Assembly: GCA_019925795.1 (NCBI GenBank)
Contig: CM034303.1
Location: 5,146,001 to 5,210,000, forward strand
DNA length: 64,000 nucleotides
Origin: Dendrobium chrysotoxum
Taxonomy: Eukaryota > Streptophyta > Magnoliopsida > Asparagales > Orchidaceae
Direction: 5' to 3'
In this document: positions 33,575-46,762 of the stretch, piece by piece
How positions within the stretch are numbered: position 1 is the stretch's first letter
Layout: each line of letters opens with the position of its first letter
Position numbers and translations under genes: made by a program
Notes under the pieces: generated by a model
The model's input: only the letters and a program-made list of their open reading frames with translations
Databases searched by the model: none
What the model was told of the DNA's origin: nothing

Positions 33575-36435
33575 ACATCCCTACACAGATCTGTGTCAGG
33601 TCGGTGTTGAGGTGACTCTTTCCTCTTCACATCACTGTAGGCAGATGCGCCAAGTGATTGTGTAGAGCGTTCTTTCTTTATCCTACTACATGCATATGCG
33701 TCGGGTAGGGACTCTGCTGCAGGCACATACACCGGGCAGAGGTGAATCTCTTCTCTCAACATCACTGCAGGCATATGCACCGGGTGATTGTTGAGTCTTT
33801 CTTTATCCTACTGCAGGCATATGCGCCGGGTAGGGACTTTGCTGCAGGCACATACACCGGGCAGAGGTGACTTTCTCTCTTCTTATCACTGCAGGCATAT
33901 GCGCCGGGTGATTGTTAAGCTCTCCTTTATCCTATTGCAGACATATGCGTCGGGTAGGAACCCTGTTGCAGGCACATACACCGAGCGGGGGTGGACTTTT
34001 CCCTGATTGTCCTACTGCAGGCATATGCGCCGGGTAGACATCAGATTTTACTTGGTTGAGAGAGCCCGACAGAGTCCCTGGGAGGCATTCCTCACCACTC
34101 CTTTTTCCCTGATTGTCCTACTGCAGGCATATGCGCCTAGTAGACACCAGACTTTACTTGGTTGAGAGAGCCCGACAGAGTCCCTGGGAGGCATTCCTCA
34201 CCACTCCTTTTTCCCTGGTTGTCTTACTGCAGGCATATGCGCCGGGTAGACATCAGACTTTACTCTTTACTTGGTCGAGAGAGCCCGACAGAGTCCCTGG
34301 GAGGCATTCCTCACCACTCTTTTCCCCTGATTGTCCTACTGCAGGCATATGCGCCGGGTAGACATCAGACTTTACACTTTACTTGGTTGAGAGAGCCCCG
34401 ACAGAGTCCTTGGGAGGGCATTCCTCACCACTCTTTTCCCCTGATTGTCCTACTGCAGGCATATACGCCGGGTAGACATCAGACTTTACTCTTTACTTGG
34501 TTGAGAGAGCCCTGACAGAGTCCTTGTGAGGGCATTCCTCACCACTCTTTTCCCCTGATTGTCCTACTGCAGGCATATGCGCCGGGTAGACATCAGACTT
34601 TACTCTTTACTTGGTTGAGAGAGCCCCGACAGAGTCCCTGGGAGGGCATTCCTCACCACTCTTTTCCCCTGATTGTCCTACTGCAGGCATATGCGCCGGG
34701 TAGACATCAGACTTTACACTTTACTTGGTTGAGAGAGCCCGACAGGGTCCCTGGGAGGCATTCCTCACCACTCTTTTCCCCTGATTGTCCTACTGCAGGC
34801 ATATGCGCCGGGTAGACATCAGACTTTACTCTTTACTTGGTTGAGAGAGCCCCGACAGAGTCCCTGAGAGGGCATTCCTCACCACTCTTTTTCCCTGATT
34901 GTCTTACTGCAGGCATATGCGCCGGGTAGACATCAGTCTTTACTCTTTACTTGGTTGAGAGAGCCCCGACAGAGTCCCTGGGAGGGCATTCCTCACCACT
35001 TTTTTTCCCTGATTGTCCTACTGCAGGCATATGCGCCGAGTAGACATCAGACTTTACTTGGTTGAGAGAGCCCCGACAGAGTCCCTGGGAGGGCATTCCT
35101 CACCACTCCTTTTCCCTGATTGTCCTACTGCAAGCATATGCGCCGGGTAGACATCAGACTTTACTTGGTTGAGAGAGCCCCGATAGAGTCCCTGGGAGGG
35201 CATTCCTCGCCACTCTTTTTCCCTGATTGTCCTACTGCAGGCATATGCGCTGGGTAGACATCAGACCTTACTTTTTACTTGGTTGAGAGAGCCCCGACAG
35301 AGTCCCTGGGAGGCGTACCTCACCACTCCTTTTCTCTGATTGTCTTACTGCAGGCATATGCGCCGAGTAGACATCAGACTTTACTTGGTTGAGAGAGCCC
35401 CGACAGAGTCCCTGGGAGGGCATTCCTCACCACTCTTTTTCCCTGATTGTCTTACTGCAGGCATATGTGCCGGGTAGACATCAGTCTTTACTCTTTACTT
35501 GGTTGAGAGAGCCCCGACAGAGTCCCTGGGAGGGCATTCCTCACCACTCTTTTTCTCTGATTGTCTTACTGCAGGCATATGCGCCGGGTAGACATCAGAC
35601 TTTACTCTTTACTTGGTTGAGAGAGCCCGACAGAGTCCCTGGGATGCATACCTCACCACTCCTTTTTACCTGATTGTCTTACTGCAGGCATATGCGCCGG
35701 GTAGACATCAGTCTTTACTCTTTACTTGGTTGAGAGAGCCCCGACAGAGTCCCTGGGAGGGCATTCCTCACCACTCCTTTTTCCTGATTGTCCTACTGTA
35801 GGCATATGCACCGAGTGGACATCAGACTTTTCTTGGTTGAGTGAGCCCGACAGAGTCCCTGGGAGGCATACCTCACCACTCCTTTTTCTCTGATTGTCCT
35901 ACTGCAGGCATATGCGCCGAGTGGACATCAGACTTTTCTTGGTTGAGAGAGCCCCGACAGAGTCCCTGGGAGGGCATTCCTCACCACTCTTTTTCCCTGA
36001 TTGTCCTACTGCAGGCATATGCGCCGGGTAGACATCAATCTTTACTCTTTACTTGGTTGAGAGAGCCCCGACAGAGTCCCTGGGAGGGCATTCCTCACCA
36101 CTCTTTTCCCCTGATTGTCCTACTGCAGGCATATGCGCCGAGTAGACATCAGACTTTACTTTTTACTTGGTTGAAAGAGCCCCGACAGAGTCCCTGGGAG
36201 GGCATTCCTCACCACTCTTTTCCCCTGATTGTCCTACTGCAGGCATATGCGCCGGGTAGACATCAGACTTTACTCCTTACCTGGTTGAGCGAGCCCGACA
36301 GAGTCCCTGGGAGGCATATCTCACCACTCCTTTTTTCCTTGATTGTCCTACCGCAGGCATATGCGTCGGGTAGACATCAGATTTTACTTGGTTGAGTGAG
36401 CCCGACAGAGTCCCTGGGAGGCATATCTCACCACC
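33575..36435 (+). repeat. Complex tandem array with the GCAGGCATATGCGCCGGGTA core
   Basis: From 33575 to about 34010, about nine short units of 35-55 bp alternate CTGCAGGCATATGCGCCGGG and CTGCAGGCACATACACCGGG. From about 34010 to 36435, 22 longer units of 104-116 bp add GACATCAGACTTTAC, GGTTGAGAGAGCCCCGACAG and AGTCCCTGGGAGG. Two length classes differ mainly by whether TTTACTC is repeated and by GCCC against GCCCC. The core holds two palindromes, CTGCAG and GCATATGC. Open frames across the array are by-products. Confidence 0.92.
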
Positions 36436-37643
36436 TCTTTTTTTTTACCTTCTATTCTGCTGTTTCCATATGGTTAGGCAGATTGTTGGTCTACTTTACC
36501 TTTTTACTTTTTGTTTCACTGTTTTGATATAATCATGTGAACATCGAATTTTTCACATTCACTATTTCGATATGGTCAGGTGGATGTGAGACCCCCTTTT
36601 CTTTATTTTCTTCTCTATTCTGCCCTTACTATATGGTAAGGCAGATAGATGATCTATCATCATTCTCTGGTGGTACTCCTTGCTTTACTTTGATTGCTAT
36701 TTGTTACTATTTCGATCTGATCAAGTGATTGTTGGGTTTCCTTTCTCTTCACACCATCGTAGACATGTTCTAGATGACTGCTGAATTTTCTGTAATTCTT
36801 TATATTTTGGTTCCGATTCTGCTCATGCGAGCATGAAATCCCTTTCTCTTTCTTCCACTCTGCTGCTTACATGTGGTCGAGTATATAGTTGATTTTCTTT
36901 TCTTAGCTCTCCCTCACTATTCCGAGCTCGTTTAGTGAGTGCAGAGCTTCTTTTCTTTCGCTATTTAGAGTCGATCAGGCGAATTCCTGGTTTCTCTCTT
37001 CCTTTGGTCCCACCGTGCTTGCATGACTGAGTGGTTGATTGATTGAGTGCATGTTCATCATATGATGGTTTGATCCTGATGCGATCATTGCATTTTGGAT
37101 TGCTTATTGCATGATTAAATGATTATTGCGTATTTGGGTTTGTTACATGATCATGTGACCTTTGCATGATTAGATGATGGTTGCATTATCATGTGATCGC
37201 TACATAGTTATACATATGATTGTTGTATGACTGTTACATGATCATGTGCTCATTGTTAGGTGATTTGATATGATTAGAATATTATCATATGTTCATCACA
37301 TGATTGAGGTGTGACAAAATTATTGTTATATGATTAATTGGTTGTAGCATGGGTATGCGATATTTATTTGATTATATGATATTGTGATTTGATAATTTTC
37401 ATAGGATTGCATGATTATGTGATTAATGGATGGTTGCATGGGCATTATGTGATTGTATGACATAACATAGTGGGACATTTATTGTATAATTGTTGTATGA
37501 TTGTATGCTTCCCAAGTCCCTATAGTGGATTGTAGGTTTGCATCATTCTAGTGGGCCTTATTAGTGGGTTGTAGGGTTGCATCTTCCTAAAGATAGGGAG
37601 GTCAACGTCAACACGTACGGCTCACTAGTCGTTCACCGCACCT
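36436..37643 (+). other. Degenerate repeat-rich tail before the 3' LTR
   Basis: About 36440-37050 has a looser series of TATGGTNAGGCAGAT/TCAAGTGATTG motifs. About 37060-37500 is made of degenerate short repeats such as TGCATGATTA and CATGATCATGTGA. No coding frame. Likely older, decayed tandem arrays of the 3' untranslated region. Confidence 0.5.
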
Positions 37644-37657
37644 GTTGGGGGTCCGTT
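37644..37657 (+). other. Weak polypurine-tract candidate
   Basis: TTGGGGGTCCGTTT directly before the 3' LTR. Only GGGGG is purine, so it is an atypical tract. No better purine run lies nearby. Confidence 0.35.
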
Positions 37658-39837
37658 TGTTGACCTCGATTTTCGTACGAGCGCCCTCGAGCATCCTTGA
37701 TCAGTTTAATTGGACCCAACTGAGTCTAATTCGAACTCGGGGCGACTCAAATCTAGTCGAATTCGACCCGACGAAGTTTAATTAGCCTCGATCAAAGACT
37801 TCTAGCCGTGTCGAGTTCGATTTGACTCAAGTCGATGATTAATTTAAATTTAATTATGTCAATTTGATCAAATTAAATCGAACCCGAATCAGATCTAGTC
37901 GAACCCGATTCTAACTCAATTTGCTTGATTTAATTTTAATCAGAATTTAATTGATTTTCCTCTTAAGGTGTGGATTTGTTCCTAAATCCAAAAATTTGGA
38001 TCAACGGCAGCGATCGAGTGAGATGGCGGGGATTACTCATTCATTTTCGGCAAAAATTTAACTACAGGAATTTGAACGTTAGAAGGCGGGCTCTTCCTCT
38101 CTGTTTTTGGCAGCATTCCAGGAGGAGGAGAGGAGGGGACTTCTGATATATTCGGACAGCTCCAGGACCCTCCCTCTGGCTTTTGATTTTCGCGAGATCC
38201 CCTCTTCCTCTTCGGCTCTCTCCATCTCTCTAGCTCGCAAACTCCAGGACCGAACCCCCTTGGTCTCTCCCTATTCGCGAGACCCCTAGGCGAAGCAGGG
38301 CGACCTCCGCCTCCCTCTCTCTCGCGTTTCCTCTCTAGTTCGCACAACACCAGAGGCCACAGCCTCTTGCCTCTCGATTTCTCACCGGTCGAGGCCCAAG
38401 CCAGACCAACTCCTCGCTCCGTCGCTTCTCTTCGCTTACCCGAATCCAGACCAAAGCAGGTTCACTTCGAGCGACATAGGATTCCGAAGCTGGTCCCTCC
38501 ATCTCATCTACGAGCCCCAGTCGGAACGTCCGACTACAGGTGTTGGTTCGGTCCCCTTCCCCTAGCCACAGGTACATCCCTATCCTCCTCCTCCTCCTCT
38601 TCTTCTTCTTCCACTTCTTCCTCTTCACTTCCTTGCCCCATCAAGTGGTCTGTATGCCGGTATCACAAGATGATGCAGCCCCAAAACTGCGATGCTCTTT
38701 GTAAGTATGAGTAAATACTTCACTCTCCCGAGAAAACACATTTTTTTTTAAGTATAATCGCTTGCTCCTATGTATATGTTGATAACCTGGTGACAGTTGT
38801 GTTCATGTGTAGCTGTAGATAATTAGTTGGTGGAACTGTTTTGTTATACAGTAAAGGTGAATTCTTGTCTTTGAATCTCTATTTATTTTCCACCTATGTT
38901 GATGTTTGGGGGTTAAGCTTAGCAAATTCAGTTAACATGGTAGTAGAAGCTCATGTAGAAATTGTGAGGGTTATGAAAGGGTATTTGTTTTTATTTGTTA
39001 TCAAAGCATGCACACATGGCGTTTGTAGTAATGCCTACTAAGGGATAGTTAGTATATTTATGCTTCGTCTCATCTCTGTCTTTCTTTTATGAATATGGAA
39101 GTTCCAATAGGGTGAAGAGCACGCGTTCTAAGCCTATTTCCCTTGCAAGCAATTGATGAATATCTCACTTTATAAAGAAATTTGGTAGTTCAATCTATGT
39201 GTTTCTCCCTAAGAAAATTTTCCATCTTTTTGGCTATTAAGTGCATTTGAGTGACTTTGGTATTGAGGATTCACTAGTCTTTGTCGAGACGAAGCTTTGG
39301 GAAGTGATTATATCAGTGCTCAACAATTTGGATTCATTTCTAATCTTTACATCATTTGTCTAGTAGATTGTTTGTTATTAATGATATATGTGATATTTGC
39401 ATTAGTTTTGCAAGGAATATCGGAAAGCAAGTTTTGTAGGGAGCATGAGCTTGGCTAGACTCTCTTTTACCCGTTTCGGCTTTATGTGGAAAATCATGTT
39501 GGCAATGGCATCGGAAAGCAATCATATGTCTTTTGTCTCTAATGTGAATTTCTTATGAATTCAATTTAATGTCACATTGAGGTGATTTGAGATCTTATGT
39601 AGAAATTTGTCATAAGCATATATAACCTTTTGTGATTAAGACTTGTGTGAAGTAATTTGCAACTTTCTTTAGAATGGTTTGGAAGAGAGGTTATTGGCGC
39701 CTCTGGAATCACACTAGCTCCATGAAATACGTTGAAGGATTTCTATGTTTCATTGTATCCTATATTTATTTATGAGAAAATTTCAATACCCAAAGGAGGT
39801 ATATGCTGATTTCTATTATTTTCATGTCCCAAACTGA

Positions 39838-40254
39838 TTTGGAGATGGAGATTGTCGTAGAGCTTATACAGGAGATGCACAAATATGGTTGCATTCCTAG
39901 CATCAGTACCTACAATACTCTCATAATTTTTCTTTTTCTCTTTTTGTAAAAAATAGATAGATTGGAAGAGACTAAGTTTTTATTCATCCAAATGCAAGAG
40001 GTTGGAAAATCACCTAATAAAGAAACATATACTTCTTTAATAAGCTGCTGTTGTAGGTTAAAACTATATATTGAAGCATTGGAGTTTATGGATCCCTTGA
40101 TTTCATTAATTGGTCCGCCACATTTGGAATCCTTTCAGCTTCTTATTTCAGGACTGCAATGAAGGAAACTTTGAGAAGGCCAAACAAGATTTTTTTTTTT
40201 TTTTTCATGGTTTACTTACGAGTGACTATGATTATGATGAAATTATTTGAGAAT
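39838..40254 (+). pseudogene. PPR protein gene fragment captured in the 3' LTR
   Basis: Second copy of the fragment at 22306-22720, with the same stops and frameshifts, so the decay predates this insertion. One added change turns CAA CGA into CAA TGA at the end of the LISGLQ frame; two extra T lie in the T run. Confidence 0.8.
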
Positions 40255-43200
40255 ATTGAAAGGCACTTTGTTGGCACAGTGATATATTGATTTTTGCTCC
40301 TTCTGCTTGCATAGCCATGCCTACACATTGTTATAGTTTAGTTACAAATCTTTTTTTATATATCTGCATAAGGTAAGGTTGCATTTGAATTTCTTTTGTT
40401 TCCTCTCTTCTTTCCAAACCATTTTGGGAACAAGATAAAAGCAGATTACCATAAATTTAGCTCTCCAAATTGTCTTTAAATTCAGAAAAGTGTAGGTTTT
40501 TGTCCTCTAATTACAATTGAATGCTGACCTTCACTCTCCTTGCACTCCAAACTATGGAACAAATGCTGATTTTACTTTCTTTTATGCTGCAAACTTGGAT
40601 ATAAATGAGATGAATTCATATTTTGCCCTCCAAATGACATGAGTACCAATATTACCTTGAATAATGGGTAGTTTGCTGGGATTCTCATAAGAGATTTCCC
40701 TTTAAATTAGTTTATTTGAGCCTCGCCGATGTTCGATTTTCGTGATAGATTTGGAAACAAATATTTTGAACTTTCATGGCTTTGCTTGTACTAGAGATTT
40801 ATATTAAAACTATGACTCCATGCCTTGTGTTGATTGAAACAATTTCTTGAAATTTGGAAAGAATAAGATGGCCAAACGAGATTTCAATCTTAAAGAGAAT
40901 GTCTTTTTCTTATTGTCTTTCTTCTTTTCAATAATGCAAGATTGGTTTTGAGCTCTTGGTAAAATTGTTTGGATGCATTCAACATTAAGAGAAGAGTGGT
41001 GTTGGCAATTGTGTTAGAGAGTCTAAGTGGCACCTTGTGTTTCAACTTCTGAGCATGTTTTGGGTTGTGGGGAGCTGTGCTTCATGTTGATGTCAATTAT
41101 TGAGATTGAATCATTCAAATACAAAATGGCTCACTTTATGTTGAAAGGTTTTATAATTTTCTTTGGAAGAATATACGGAATGTTTGAGAACATCTGTGTG
41201 CCTTCTCTCTCAACTGGCAAACATTCATAGTTATCTTTATGTGGGTTTGTTATTCAAGAGTTTTCTTAAATGTGTAGAGATACAGTTGATGGTATGCGAT
41301 CTTATACTTTAGTACTGAATTTCCTTGAATCCTGCATGTTTCGCACTTGTTGAGTTCATCTGCTTAACTCTTTTATCACCTGAACATGATACCTTTAAAC
41401 TTATTCATGGCCAGTGATACTTGCGTGGTTATGACTTGATGTTTGATTTTAGTGATCTAGGTTAAGTTTGAATGCCTTTTGAGAATGTCCTCATCATTGG
41501 TCTGAAGAAAGTGGTATTCAGTTGGAGGCCATCTAGTATCCTAAAGTTGTTTTACATTACATTACATAAGATGACTTAAATTTGCTTCATAGACAACCCT
41601 ACAGTTGGTTCATTTCTTAGAGAGCCGCTTTCAGTGTTTTTTTTTTTGGAAGGACAATATTAAGTATCTTATGAGTAGTATTGCTTTTAATAAGCAAGGG
41701 TGATAAATTCTCCATGTGATTTAACTTCCTATAAAAAGAGTTTAAGTGTATCAACATGTGCCTGAAGATGCATCCAACTGTCACACTATTTTATTGCTGT
41801 GAGGATTGGAAATTGGAAGCTTCTCCTTAAGAATAATTGTTTGCTGCTATAATATGGAAGCTTCTTAAGAGTAATTGTTTGCTTATTCCTTTGATTGAGA
41901 TGGTCTGTTGAGGCTGGGTTATATAACTAATTATTTGTGCTGCTGCTTGTCAGTTCAACGAGAGTCAATTTCCAATGGCTATATCTACATGCTGCTTAAA
42001 GACCCACTGTGTTCAGTTGCAGTTTACTTGCATTATTATTATTGTTTTGATTTGCTTGGATAGCCATGAATGTATCAGATGCAAGATAAGATCACACTAC
42101 ATATTCTTGAGGCTGACTACAGATAGTTGTCTTCATTTTATTAGCATTACTTCCCTGAAGAGACTCAGTATTGCTTTGAATATTTGTTAGTTTTGACATT
42201 GCCAGTCATGAATATGAGTTTAATCCTGTCCATGTTGGAGTTTTCTGTGGTCCATGAAAGAAGTTGATTTAGGTGAACTTATGTTATTTGGGTTAATATT
42301 CTTATTGGGGGCATGTTTGAGTTCAAAGTTGAAAATCCTTTTTTTTAGGTTTTGGATTTTAAGATTGGTTTTCTTCTTTGCTATTTTGAGTTTTATATGA
42401 GAAGTGATTTGGGTCATCGTGTCAAGTCTTTCGAGTGCTTTCTTAAAACGTGGGAACATCAAATAGCATCCAAATTTTCCTTACTCTTATTTGTATTTGG
42501 CTTAAATGCTGAATGAGAATAAGGGTGGGGCGAAGGCATGTTTGGACTTTGACAGAGCATGCCTATCAATGAGATGCTAACATTCCATAAAAATAATAAA
42601 TAAAGATCATTTTTTGAGCAATATAGGAGAGTTCCTACAAACTCAGGTAGTCCTGGAGAGCAGACAGCCGAGCTAACATCCAGACAAAAGAAAAGGTATG
42701 TCTTTATTTTAATAGTATTTCATTCAGATTATTTGCATACTGGACACGATCCTGCTCTCATCCAATACTTGTTCTTTTCTTTGTTCTTTTCGAGATACTC
42801 TTGGGAAGGCAAAAGCAAGGAGCAACTGGAGCACTAGACGAAGGAGCTTGGACAATCGGATCCGAGCATCAGTCGCCCCCATTCATTCTGGTGGGGGTGC
42901 TACGGGCGATACCACCGGGTCATAGCCCCCGGTGTTGTGAGTTTTCTTAAAACTTAGATAGCCTCTAGGGAGCCCATCGGTGTGTATGTTCCCTTACCTT
43001 TAGGGCCCTGCAGAAACTTCAATTCTTAGGTAATTTTCTTCTCTTATTTTATTCTTAGATCCCTAAATCCATTTACACATATGCGAATGTCTAAGGGGTT
43101 AGAAATAAAACATCTATTCATCTCCTACAACACTAGTGACACCTAAGGACAAAAATTAAGGACTGAGTCTTAGAGAACTTAGACTTAGGATGCATGCTCC

Positions 43201-45650
43201 TTTAGGATAGAGACATAAGACATAAAAACTTAGCGACATATTATCCTAAGATTAGTTTGCTTTAATTCATTAATAATTAAGCAATAAAACTAATTATAAT
43301 TTGAATTAAAAGATTCAAATCCTTGACTCTGAATCAAACTATAACCAGCATACGAAGTCACTAGGAGGCAAAACTTGAACATGAATTTGAATTAAATCTC
43401 ACTAATTTATTTATCATCCTTTAATCAAATATTAACCAAATAAAATTCATTAAAATAAACTTAATTTTAAGGAGTTATAAAATGGCTAAACAAACCTAAC
43501 TCAAACTTAAAAGACCTTATAATACCCAAACTTTGAAAATTCGTAACTAATTACAGAAAAATCCAAATCAAATGAATTAAAAAGCACTCAACTCTAATCA
43601 AAGTCTACTATTCATTAAAAATATTAACTTTCCAAAAATCAACCAAATTTAAAAAGTCAACTCTCTGGTCAACCGTAGTTCAATAACTAGGGCCCGAAAC
43701 TCCTAAAATCATAACTTTGCCTAGAAAACTCCAAATCTAACAAACTAATAGTCTAATTACTCATGGTAAGGTCTAGTATTTAATAAAAACACTAACTCCC
43801 CTAGACTGAACCTGTTTATAATAATGACCTTTTTGGACCCCCTTAATCCAACTGATAGATGGACCCGGACCTTCTAAAACTCGCTAATATAACTTAAACT
43901 TTAAAGATCACTACCATAACTATTAAAATAGATCTACAAACTAAACTAACTAAAAATGGACCCTAATTTACTAATATTTGAACTTTAACCAAATCCTCCT
44001 TTTCAAACCTTCAACAAATATTAACACAAAACAACTCAAACCATCTACCCAATATAGGACCTATCCAATGCCACACAAACTTTCTACACACACGTAGAAT
44101 TGATTGTTAGGGCACCACTTCTAGATCTAGGTTAGGCCGGTGTTTTCTTTCTCAGTTGTTTTCTGTGTTGTGATCGCTCTTGTATGTGGCACATGTGCTG
44201 TTTGTGTTGATTTGATGTGAGTGTTTATTTTATTACTGCACTGTATTTTGTTTGCGATATTGTTGTTTGTGCGTTAGATCTACCCCTAGGCTAGGAACGT
44301 TTCATACTGACTCAGTCTTATGCATGTGGCCATGCTCATGCAGCGCTAAAATAAATGGGGGCTAATATGATAAATCATAAATTATAGATGCTTGTTACAG
44401 GTGCTCCAGAATGTTTAGCCCCCAAATAAATAAGAGCGTGGCTAAGTGTGTTTATTTTTCTGCATAGATATAACTGCTTGAGATGTGACATATAAACTAC
44501 CTGGGATATTTTATTAGGATAACCTTGCAGGTTCAGTTCAGGTCTAGATTTTCTTTTTCATAATGTAATTTGATATAATTCATATCGAGTTGTGAAAGTC
44601 CATAAAGGCAAGGCATTTCAAATACTCAGTACCCAAAGAGAAAAAGAAAGGCCCCTTCACAGGGAATTTCTTATTCATTTGGGTACCCTTCTAGAGAACG
44701 ATCTGAAGGAGGATGATCTGAAGGAAGACGATCCACTCGAAGACGAAGGCTTGAAGACGAAATGCCTTGCATTTAGGACTTGCGTCATTCAGTAGGATTA
44801 GAATCCAGGATGTTGTCGGTGGGGCCTGGCCACCATTAATTTTCTGCAGACCCTGGGTTGTACTTATACGGCACTTGCCGTGGACTGTGGACTCTTTCTT
44901 ACTCTGCTCTGTAGATTTATATTGATTTATTTATTTTGTGTGCGCAGTAAAAATTGCCTGCTTTTCTTAGGTTTCTTTCTTGCATGTGCTTGGCCTGACT
45001 TCGCTAGGCTCTTTAGGAATAAAATTTTTCTACTTGTAATTAATATTTAAAATTCTAAGAATTAAATAACATAGAAACCTAACGACCTAGGGAATAGCCG
45101 GAATCGTCCGGGGTCGCATGCATATCAATGCATTCTCTCCCTCCTTGCTATAAGACACTTCCTCGCCTGCGGGTAGAGTCCAGATAATCCGACCTATGAG
45201 GATGAGGTGCTGGATCTGGGGAAGTCTAGTCTTTTCTAAAAAACTATTTTATAAGCCTTTTTAAAATTCTATACATATTTGATTTGAGATCGTTAACCAG
45301 CATGCATTACATTAGAAACTAATTAAATTAAAATTATAATTGCATCAGTCTTAGGAGCATACACCCTACATAAGTCCAGGGCCATTTAGGAGACTCTCTA
45401 GACGTCGGCCCTACTTCCAATAACCAAACTACCTACCCATCTTCCATAAAGACTTGGACAGCATGGATTTTATACGATTAGGTGGTTAGCTGGCTTTCCT
45501 TTTCAGGCAGGATATAAGCCCAGAATGCATTAGTTAGGACACGGGTGTTAGTGTTGCGTAGAATACTAAACCCATTAGATTTAGGATTCAAGACTACTAG
45601 TGTCTCGTAGTACGCCTCATCGGTGGGTAAGTCTCCTTTCTTTCAGGGGC

Positions 45651-45657
45651 TATAAAT
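45651..45657 (+). promoter_or_regulatory. TATA box in the 3' LTR
   Basis: TATAAAT, the counterpart of 28118. Transcription from it would leave the element and read rightward into host DNA after 46,186. Confidence 0.55.
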
Positions 45658-46191
45658 CCTGCCTATCCGCGTCACATGGATGACGCCACCTCAATCTTTC
45701 TCTCTCGTATGCTTCGAGTGCATGACTTTTTTTTTTCTTTCAATTTCTTTTCACTACCTTAGTCCCTCCGGGTGTTGATCTGAGCCGTGTATGCTGACTA
45801 AGCCTAGTTGAACCTTACTTTCTCTTTGAGTAGGATTTCCTAGTCGTTACCCTATATGCCAATCCCAATTCAGAAAGTATAATATAGAATCCTTAATCGA
45901 GAGTATTCTCAGGCTCCGGCTTGAGATGTAATTAACCACGGGGGCTTGCGCCCGTGGGAAACCGAATCCCACTCTCAAATAAACCCCATTCGAGCTAATG
46001 TATCAGGTGGGGGAAACCCGTTACGATCAGATCATATATATTATTACCCATCGGGGTGTGCTGGTGAGAGCCGCTATCCTCAATGGTTAATCATATGTGT
46101 GATCGAATCTGCCCTTCCATTGACACCAGATACTGTCTCCCCTCGCGGGGCGATGTTGTGTTTGTTGTTCCTCTCGGAGGTCCACACCTCG

Positions 46192-46754
46192 CACCTCCCG
46201 GGTTCGTCTGGTTGTGTCAGCGTGTCTACTGTCGCGTGTGTGAAGAGGTGGAACGAAGGCGTCAAGGAATCAAGCGGGAGTTCGGCAAATGCTTTAGATT
46301 AGGGCAAAATAAATAAATTTAGGGGGGCAAAAGGTAAAAACTACCCAGAAGATAAATTTAGGCGTCAGTGGAAAGAACAAAAAGCTTCTATCTTCATACT
46401 CAGAAGATAAGATAATGAAACTGGGCCTTACTTTCACCTTAATCAAACTTGAAAGAAAATGCTTCACAAAGACATATGGGCAAAATGGAATGGACCACTA
46501 GCAAGCAAAAAAGCTGGTGGGCAAGAGTCGTTCATATTTAACAGAGTATGATCAGGTGTCATATCCCAAAGGATACTCAGTCTCAAAATTTCACACTTTT
46601 CATGGCAATGGCAATCTGAGACAGCATCTGGCCCAGTCTAAGGCAACCTACGGCAGGCAGCCAGTAGGACAATAAACTACTTAGGGAATTTTGAGCATAT
46701 AACTAATAAAGATATTTCGATGGATCTTATGATGTCTAAAATTTCAATCATTCA
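46192..46754. other. Host flank right of the giant element
   Basis: Starts GC-rich (CACCTCCCGGGTTCGTCTGG) and becomes AT-rich after about 46300. Read on the minus strand, the first 110 bp look like a gene leader that continued, before insertion, into the exon-like sequence at 20115. No coding frame recognised. Confidence 0.4.
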
Positions 46755-46762
46755 CATAATAC

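Larger units (their letters stand above)
20127..46186 (+). mobile_element. Giant non-autonomous LTR retrotransposon, 26,060 bp
   Basis: Two direct repeats of 8,527 and 8,529 bp (20127-28653 and 37658-46186) start TGTTGACC and end GGTCCACA. The host duplication CCTCG is perfect on both sides (20122-20126 and 46187-46191). The order inside is primer-binding site, upstream ORF, gag, then 5.7 kb of tandem arrays to the 3' LTR. I see no protease, reverse transcriptase, RNase H or integrase in any frame. The LTRs differ at only about 35 sites by eye (roughly 0.4 percent), so insertion is recent. The tRNA-Arg-like primer site, the ORF before gag and the repeat-rich 3' region resemble the Tat/Ogre branch of Ty3/Gypsy. 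Lack of pol with retained gag resembles TR-GAG elements; very long LTRs resemble LARDs. Movement would need enzymes from another element. Confidence 0.95.
37658..46186 (+). repeat. 3' LTR of the giant element
   Basis: 8,529 bp, colinear with the 5' LTR over its full length. Differences noted by eye are scattered single-base changes plus length changes in T or A runs, for example 14 against 16 T near 22660/40190. Both carry the same internal features, including the PPR fragment. Confidence 0.95.

Noticed and set aside
34113..36395. Series of plus-strand frames with repeated VLLQAYAPGRHQ-like peptides
   Set aside because: They follow the 104-116-bp tandem units, shift frame whenever unit length changes, and lack a common start; not a repeat protein.
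33575..36435. CRISPR-like array
   Set aside because: The units are directly repeated throughout with no unique spacers, and the genome is a plant.
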